Part shown: one piece after another, positions 58,423 through 64,000 of the stretch
Layout: each line of letters opens with the position of its first letter
How positions within the stretch are numbered: the stretch's first letter is position 1
Assembly: GCF_009455685.1 (NCBI RefSeq)
Contig: NZ_QPES01000001.1
Coordinates: forward strand, 434,001 to 498,000
Reading direction: 5' to 3'
From: Paraburkholderia hayleyella
GTDB taxonomy: Bacteria; Pseudomonadota; Gammaproteobacteria; Burkholderiales; Burkholderiaceae
Length of the DNA stretch: 64,000 nucleotides
The notes under the pieces: generated by a model
The model's input: the letters and a program-made list of their open reading frames with translations, nothing else
What the model was told of the DNA's origin: nothing
The model's database searches: none
Translations under genes and position numbers: made by a program

Positions 58423-60693
58423 ATGGACGAACAACTGAAGCAAAGCGCTCTCGCCTATCACCAGAATCCGAAACCCGGCAAGATTTCCGTCACGCCAACC
58501 AAACCGCTGTCGAACCAGCTGGATCTTTCGCTTGCGTATTCACCGGGTGTTGCCGCGGCGTGCGAGGCGATTTATGCCAATCCGCTTGACGCGCAAAAGT
58601 ACACTTCGCGCGGTAACCTGGTGGGTGTGATTACAAATGGTACGGCAGTGCTTGGGCTGGGCAATATCGGGCCGCTGGCCGCCAAGCCGGTGATGGAAGG
58701 CAAGGGTTGCCTGTTTAAGAAGTTCGCCGGCATTGACGTATTTGATATCGAGCTGGCTGAGTCCGATCCGGACAAGCTGGTCGAAGCCATTGCGATGCTC
58801 GAGCCCACGCTGGGCGGTATCAATCTCGAAGACATCAAGGCGCCCGAGTGCTTTTACATCGAGAAAAAACTCCGTGAGCGGATGAAGATTCCGGTGTTCC
58901 ACGATGACCAGCACGGTACGGCCATCATTGCTTCAGCCGCGATTCTCAACGGCCTGAAAGTCGTCGGAAAAAAGCTCGATGAAGTCAAACTGGTGTGCTC
59001 CGGCGCAGGCGCTGCCGCGATTGCATGCCTCGACTTGCTGGTCAATCTCGGTCTGTCAAAGAAGAATGTTCTGGTCGCTGATTCAAAAGGCGTGATTTAC
59101 GAAGGCCGTGGCAATCTCGATCCGTCGAAAGAGCGCTATGCCGCCAATACCTCTGCCCGCACGCTTGCAGATGCAATCCAGGGGGCCGATGTGTTTCTCG
59201 GCTGTTCCAGCGCTGGCGTGCTGAAGCCCGAGATGGTCAAGGAAATGGGCACGCAGCCGCTGATTCTCGCGCTGGCCAATCCCGAACCGGAAATTCGCCC
59301 CGAAGAGGCGAAAAAAGTGCGTCCAGACTGCATCATCGCCACAGGTCGATCGGACTATCCGAATCAGGTCAATAACGTGCTGTGTTTTCCGTTTATCTTC
59401 CGCGGCGCGCTGGATGTCGGCGCCACGACGATCACCGAGGAAATGAAGCTAGCCTGCGTTCGCGCCATCGCCGAGCTTGCTGAAGAAACCGACCAGGGCG
59501 ATGAAGTCGCAAAAGCCTATGAAGGCCACTCGCTTGAGTTCGGACCGGATTATCTGATTCCGAAGCCGTTCGACCCACGGCTCATCATCAAGATTGCACC
59601 GGCAGTGGCGCAGGCGGCGATGGATTCAGGCGTGGCCACGCGCCCAATTCTGGACATGGATGCCTACCGCGAAGAACTGGGTACAACCGTTTATCGCTCG
59701 GGCATGGTGATGCGTCCGGTGTTTGCCGCGGCGAAGGCACAGGCGGCGCGCATCGTGTTTGCTGAAGGTGAGGATGAGCGCGTGCTGCGTGCCGCGCAGT
59801 TCGTGCTGCTGGAAAAAATCGCCCGGCCGATCATTATTGGCCGGCCAGCTGTTGTCGAAATGCGTCTGAAGAAGATGGGTTCGAAACTGCGTTGCGGTGA
59901 AGATTTCGAAATCGTCAATCCTGAAGATGACCCGCGTTATCAGAAGTGCTGGCAGGAATATCACGAGATTGGTGCGCGCGAAGGTGTGACGCCTGAGGTG
60001 GCAAAAGCTGCGATGCGCAAGTTCAATACGCTGATTGGCGCGATCCTGGTGCGCCTGGGCGATGCGGATGGCATGATTTGCGGCATGATCGACACGTATC
60101 ACAGCCATCTGAAGTTTATCGAGCAAGTGCTGGGCAAGGCTGATAACGCGCAGAGCCTGGCGGCCATGAACCTGCTGATGCTGCCGGGACGCAACCTGTT
60201 CATTTGCGATACTTACGTGAATGAGCAGCCAGACGCCGAGCAACTAGCTGACATGACCATTCTTGCCGCGCGTGAAATCGAGAAGTTTGGCATCACGCCA
60301 AAGGTGGCATTGCTTTCAAATTCGAACTTTGGCAGTGCGCCTTCTGCATCGTCGCAACGAATGGCGGCAGCGCGCAAGCTGATTGTGCAACGTGCGCCAG
60401 GTCTGGAAGTTGATGGTGAAATGCATGGCGATGCGGCGCTTTCCGAAGTGGTGCGCAAGGCCGCGTTCCCGGGGTCGGCACTGACGGGCGAAGCCAACTT
60501 GCTGATCATGCCGAATGTCGAAGCGGCCAACATAACGTACAACCTGCTGAAAATGATTGGCGGCGATGGTGTGACGGTCGGGCCCTTTCTGCTCGGCGTA
60601 GAAAAGCCGGTGCATATCCTGACGCCCGCCGCGACGGCGCGACGCATCATCAATATGACAGCGGTGGCTGCGGCGAACGTTCGCGCGGGGTGA
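58423..60693 (+). CDS. maeB: NADP-dependent malic enzyme with phosphotransacetylase-like domain
   Basis: 756 residues. Residues 1-430 are malic enzyme, converting malate to pyruvate and CO2: PLSNQLDLSLAYSPGVAAAC, VFHDDQHGTAIIASAAILNG with the metal and substrate residues, and SGAGAAAIACLDLL for NADP. The C-terminal ~325 residues form a phosphate acetyltransferase-like domain (SGMVMRPVFAAAKAQAAR, LLMLPGRNLFICDTYV, DAALSEVVRKAAFPGS) that binds acetyl-CoA and regulates the enzyme in E. coli MaeB but lacks its own activity there. The start ATG 58423 has only weak ribosome-site similarity. The length is normal for the family. Confidence 0.94.
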   Translation: MDEQLKQSALAYHQNPKPGKISVTPTKPLSNQLDLSLAYSPGVAAACEAIYANPLDAQKYTSRGNLVGVITNGTAVLGLGNIGPLAAKPVMEGKGCLFKKFAGIDVFDIELAESDPDKLVEAIAMLEPTLGGINLEDIKAPECFYIEKKLRERMKIPVFHDDQHGTAIIASAAILNGLKVVGKKLDEVKLVCSGAGAAAIACLDLLVNLGLSKKNVLVADSKGVIYEGRGNLDPSKERYAANTSARTLADAIQGADVFLGCSSAGVLKPEMVKEMGTQPLILALANPEPEIRPEEAKKVRPDCIIATGRSDYPNQVNNVLCFPFIFRGALDVGATTITEEMKLACVRAIAELAEETDQGDEVAKAYEGHSLEFGPDYLIPKPFDPRLIIKIAPAVAQAAMDSGVATRPILDMDAYREELGTTVYRSGMVMRPVFAAAKAQAARIVFAEGEDERVLRAAQFVLLEKIARPIIIGRPAVVEMRLKKMGSKLRCGEDFEIVNPEDDPRYQKCWQEYHEIGAREGVTPEVAKAAMRKFNTLIGAILVRLGDADGMICGMIDTYHSHLKFIEQVLGKADNAQSLAAMNLLMLPGRNLFICDTYVNEQPDAEQLADMTILAAREIEKFGITPKVALLSNSNFGSAPSASSQRMAAARKLIVQRAPGLEVDGEMHGDAALSEVVRKAAFPGSALTGEANLLIMPNVEAANITYNLLKMIGGDGVTVGPFLLGVEKPVHILTPAATARRIINMTAVAAANVRAG

Positions 60694-60720
60694 TCCTGGC
60701 CGTTTCGGGGTTCAAGGCAA

Positions 60721-60770
60721 AACGCCACGGGATGTCAGTTCAATTGAACTGATTCCGTGGCGTTTTTTAT
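60721..60770 (+). terminator. Terminator after maeB with inner palindrome
   Basis: AACGCCACGG (60721-60730) pairs with CCGTGGCGTT (60755-60764), then TTTTTATT. Inside lies an 18-bp perfect palindrome (TCAGTTCAATTGAACTGA, 60735-60752), so the structure is a long double-stem. It also works on the opposite strand for the convergent gene. Confidence 0.85.
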
Positions 60771-60812
60771 TGCTGTGCCATGGCATTGAGCTGGGACCAG
60801 TGTGGACTGGCC

Positions 60813-63800
60813 CTAGGCTGCGTGGCGTGTCCCGCCTTCTGGTGTTCTCCAGCGTTGCAGTAGCGCTTGCCATTTGATCCGCACCGCGTGCAGATTGTGG
60901 TCCTTCACGTGGCCGTAGCCGCGAATCTCCTCTGGCAGGCTGGCGAGCTCGACCGCGAGCGCCAGGCGCTCAGCACGCAGGTCGTGCGTCAGTTCTCGCA
61001 CGAGGGCTTCATATTCGTCAATCAAGGCGCGTTCGATGCGGCGCTCCGCTGTTTTACCGAAGATATCCAGCGGGCCGCCGCGTAGACATTTCAGTTTTGC
61101 CAGCACGCGGAACACGCTTAGTATCCATGGCCCGTATTGTTTTTTCACCAGATGCCCATGCGCATCTTTTTTCGCTAGCAGCGGTGGGGCGAGATAAAAC
61201 TTCAGCTTCCAGTCACCTTCGAACTGCGCTTTGATTTTTGCGATGAAGGCGGGGTCGGCATGCAGCCGCGCGACTTCGTACTCGTCTTTGTATGCCATCA
61301 GCTTGTACAGGTTGCGCGACACCGCTTCAGCCAACGGTTCGTGCATGACGCTAGCCTCGGGTGTGAGCCTGCGTTCTGCTGCGCGCACGTGCTCGACTAG
61401 CATGCTGTAGCGCTGCGCGTAGGCGGCGTTTTGGTATGCCGTCAGCGCAGTGACGCGTTTGGCGATCAATGTGTCGAGCGTTTTGGGCGTGTGCAGTGTG
61501 ATAACGGTGGCGCTCATGACATGAACGCTGTTGCTATCGTCCGCATGGCCCGCCGCCGCTATCGTGGCGCGTTGAACCGCATCTGGATCGTGTGCGGTGC
61601 GACGGCCCCATTCGAAGGCGCTGCGATTTTTCTCTACTTGCACGCCATTGAGTTCGATCGCACGCAGCAACGATTCATAAGCTAGCGGAATCCAGCCTTT
61701 TTGCCAGGCGTAGCCCAGCACGAAGGGGTTCGTGTAGATCGCATCACCCAACAGTGTGAGCGCGAAATAACGTGCGTCGACGCTGGCGACGTTGGCTTCG
61801 CCTGCGGCTCGTTTCACGTCGGCTTCTGCGTTTGCGCCTGGAAAGCGCCAGTTCGGGTTTTTGATGAACTCAGAGGTAGGGGTGGATGCGCTATTCAACA
61901 CGACACGTGTTTGACCCACTTGCATCCGCGACAGGCAGTCGTCGCTTGCGCTCACGATGGCATCGCAGCCGATGACCAAACTGGCTTCGCCCATTGCAAT
62001 ACGCGTCGCATGGATGTCGTTGGGCTGGTTCGCAATCTGCACGTGACTCATCACCGCGCCGCCTTTTTGTGCGAGGCCGGTGACATCGAGCACCGTGACG
62101 CCCTTGTGTTCAAGGTGCGCGGCCATCCCGAGCAGTGCGCCGATGGTCACGACACCTGTGCCACCGACACCTGTCACCAGCACGCCATACGGGCGTTCAA
62201 TCGCAGGCAGACTGGGCTCGGGCAGGGCGGGCAGCGTGTCATAGGCGATGTCGGCGATGGGTTTGGGCTTGCGTAACTGGCCGCCTTCAACGGCAACAAA
62301 GCTCGGGCAAAAGCCTTTCAGGCAAGAGAAGTCTTTGTTGCAGCTCGACTGGTTGATCTGCCGTTTGGTCCCGTACTCGGTGTCGAGCGGCTCGACGGAC
62401 AGACAGTTTGATTGCACGGAACAATCGCCACAGCCTTCGCAGACGGCTTCGTTGATAACGACGCGTTTGGCGGGATCGGAGTACGTGCCGCGTTTGCGGC
62501 GGCGGCGCTTTTCGGTGGCGCAGGTTTGGTCGTAGATCAGGATCGTGGTGCCTGGGATTTCGCGCAGTTTGCGCTGAATGGCATCGAGCTCGTCACGGTG
62601 GTGGATGCTCACGTCTGGCGGGAGCTGGGTGGTGCCGTGATACTTCTGGGGTTCGTCGGTGACGATCACAATACACGCGGCGCCTTCAGCCGCGAGTTGA
62701 TGTGAGATCTGTGGCACGGTCAGCACGCCATCCACGGGCTGGCCACCGGTCATTGCGACAGCGTCGTTATAGAGAATCTTGTAGGTGATATTCGTTTTTG
62801 AGGCGATTGCGGCACGAATGGCGAGCAAGCCGGAATGGAAATACGTGCCGTCACCGAGGTTAGCGAAAACATGTTTGTCTTCCGTGAACGGCGCCTGGCC
62901 GATCCACGCGACACCTTCACCGCCCATCTGGCTGAAGGTACTGGTTTGCCGGTCCATCCATAGCGTCATGTAATGGCAGCCGATGCCTGCCATCGCGCGC
63001 GAACCTTCGGGGACGTTGGTCGAGGTGTTATGCGGACAGCCGGAGCAAAACCACGGTTTACGTTCTGCGGCACTGTGCGGCAATGCCAGCGCTTGTTCTT
63101 TCGCGTCAATGATAGCGATACGGCTGGCAATTCTTGCACGTATGTCGGCAGGTAAATCGAATTTGTCGAGCCGTATGGCGATCGCGCGAGCAATGATGGC
63201 TGGCGATAGTTCGTAGTGAGCCGGCAAAAGCCAGTTGCCCATTGGCACAGACCATTCGCCGCCTGAGCCGTCTTTTTCGTCGAACTTGCCGTAGATGCGG
63301 GGCCGTTGCGTATCCGGCCAGTTATAGAGTTCTTCCTTGATCGCGTATTCGAGTATCTGACGCTTTTCTTCAATCACCAGAATTTCTTCGAGCCCTCGGG
63401 CAAAGGTTTGTGCGCCCTGGGCTTCGAGCGGCCAGACGCAGCCCACTTTGTATAACCGGATACCGATCCGTGAGCAGGTCGCGTCATCCAGGCCGAGGTC
63501 GGTGAGCGCCTGGCGCACGTCAAGATAGGCTTTGCCCGCGGTCATGATGCCGAAGCGGGCTTGTGCTGAGTCGATCTCTATCCGGTCGAGCTTGTTTGCC
63601 CGCACATAGGCGAGCGCGGCATACCACTTGTAATCGAGCAGGCGTGCTTCCTGGACGAGCGGCGGATCGGGCCAGCGAATATTCAGACCTGCTTCGGGTA
63701 ACGCAAAATCAGTTGGTAAAACAATGCGCAGGCGATGCGGATCAATATCGACTGAAGCGGACGATTCAACCACATCGGTCACGCACTTCATGGCGACCCA

Positions 63801-64000
63801 AAGGCCCGAATAACGGCTCATTGCCCAGCCGTGCAGGCCGAAGTCGAGATATTCCTGAACGTTCGACGGAAACAGCACGGGTAACCCGCATGCCTTGAGC
63901 ACGTGTTCGGATTGATGCGCTAGTGTCGATGATTTCGCGGCGTGGTCGTCACCGGCGAGGACCAGCACGCCGCCATGTGCCGACGATCCAGCCGAATTGC
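60813..64000 (-). CDS. Indolepyruvate ferredoxin oxidoreductase family protein (5' end outside window)
   Basis: The last ~1060 residues of a fused IorA-IorB type 2-oxoacid:ferredoxin oxidoreductase. The frame is open to the window edge and reads NSAGSSAHGGVLVLAGDDHA, so the GTG at 63968 is not the true start. The thiamine diphosphate region has FCSGCPHNTSTNVPEG and GDGTYFHSGLLAIRAAI. An iron-sulfur segment reads CEGCGDCSVQSNC. The gamma-type domain follows with GVGGTGVVTIGALLGMAAHL. It oxidises arylpyruvates or related 2-oxoacids to acyl-CoA, reducing an electron carrier. The Burkholderia substrate is not shown by sequence. The C-terminal 200 residues are the extra domain found in the fused form. 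Confidence 0.9.
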   Translation of the reverse strand, partial: NSAGSSAHGGVLVLAGDDHAAKSSTLAHQSEHVLKACGLPVLFPSNVQEYLDFGLHGWAMSRYSGLWVAMKCVTDVVESSASVDIDPHRLRIVLPTDFALPEAGLNIRWPDPPLVQEARLLDYKWYAALAYVRANKLDRIEIDSAQARFGIMTAGKAYLDVRQALTDLGLDDATCSRIGIRLYKVGCVWPLEAQGAQTFARGLEEILVIEEKRQILEYAIKEELYNWPDTQRPRIYGKFDEKDGSGGEWSVPMGNWLLPAHYELSPAIIARAIAIRLDKFDLPADIRARIASRIAIIDAKEQALALPHSAAERKPWFCSGCPHNTSTNVPEGSRAMAGIGCHYMTLWMDRQTSTFSQMGGEGVAWIGQAPFTEDKHVFANLGDGTYFHSGLLAIRAAIASKTNITYKILYNDAVAMTGGQPVDGVLTVPQISHQLAAEGAACIVIVTDEPQKYHGTTQLPPDVSIHHRDELDAIQRKLREIPGTTILIYDQTCATEKRRRRKRGTYSDPAKRVVINEAVCEGCGDCSVQSNCLSVEPLDTEYGTKRQINQSSCNKDFSCLKGFCPSFVAVEGGQLRKPKPIADIAYDTLPALPEPSLPAIERPYGVLVTGVGGTGVVTIGALLGMAAHLEHKGVTVLDVTGLAQKGGAVMSHVQIANQPNDIHATRIAMGEASLVIGCDAIVSASDDCLSRMQVGQTRVVLNSASTPTSEFIKNPNWRFPGANAEADVKRAAGEANVASVDARYFALTLLGDAIYTNPFVLGYAWQKGWIPLAYESLLRAIELNGVQVEKNRSAFEWGRRTAHDPDAVQRATIAAAGHADDSNSVHVMSATVITLHTPKTLDTLIAKRVTALTAYQNAAYAQRYSMLVEHVRAAERRLTPEASVMHEPLAEAVSRNLYKLMAYKDEYEVARLHADPAFIAKIKAQFEGDWKLKFYLAPPLLAKKDAHGHLVKKQYGPWILSVFRVLAKLKCLRGGPLDIFGKTAERRIERALIDEYEALVRELTHDLRAERLALAVELASLPEEIRGYGHVKDHNLHAVRIKWQALLQRWRTPEGGTRHAA

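Overview
The window is about 64 kb of a GC-rich (roughly 60 %) betaproteobacterial chromosome. Gene content and order (a dpp-type ABC operon, pxpB-pxpC, folB-ttcA-glmU-glmS, type-2 argC, pyrE, a malic enzyme with a phosphotransacetylase-like tail, a fused indolepyruvate ferredoxin oxidoreductase, Burkholderia-type Rhs proteins) point to Burkholderiaceae in the Burkholderia/Paraburkholderia/Mycetohabitans group. Genus and species are inference. No tRNA, rRNA or CRISPR array was seen.

Region 1 (1-24129) is mostly core housekeeping. It holds a peptide ABC importer operon (dppA 3' part, dppB, dppC, dppD, dppF) with a TraB/GumN protein overlapping its end, a TPR/glycosyltransferase-like protein, pxpB-pxpC and a MarR-like regulator, then one AT-rich orphan gene (10998-12035) that looks foreign. 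Next come 5-formyltetrahydrofolate cyclo-ligase divergent from a soluble lytic transglycosylase, a GST overlapping cca, a DUF2905 membrane protein, a MidA-like methyltransferase divergent from a pteridine-reductase-like SDR, folB, ttcA, glmU and glmS. GlmS and GlmU supply UDP-GlcNAc for the cell envelope. FolB, the SDR and the cyclo-ligase belong to folate/pterin metabolism.

Region 2 (24136-49627) is an accessory island built of insertion sequences and polymorphic-toxin cassettes. A full-length rhs gene with its immunity gene is followed by four degraded cassettes: an orphan Rhs C-terminus, two 5'-truncated rhs copies with different toxin tips, and a toxin tail with a disrupted immunity gene. 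The first four cassettes keep a small downstream immunity-type ORF. The cassettes are interleaved with fragments of a RadC-like (JAB-domain) gene and an IS407-like remnant. Two IS30-family copies in opposite orientation bracket the cassettes. Each sits in the same codon of IS3-family transposase genes, and the mismatched halves imply that the 24.4-40.6 kb segment was inverted. Beyond lies a 1336-residue protein with a DUF4365 nuclease-like domain, a TPR scaffold and a PIN-like domain. It is a candidate uncharacterised defence protein, and its C-terminus was cut by an IS. Three more IS3-family elements follow.

Region 3 (49698-64000) returns to chromosomal genes: a Fur-box-preceded small gene beside a TonB-receptor remnant, a periplasmic protein, an alpha-carbonic anhydrase, a small secreted protein, a candidate 60-nt small RNA, argC, a PEBP-family protein, a NarL/RcsB-type response regulator, pyrE, maeB and the 3' part of an indolepyruvate ferredoxin oxidoreductase gene that runs off the window.
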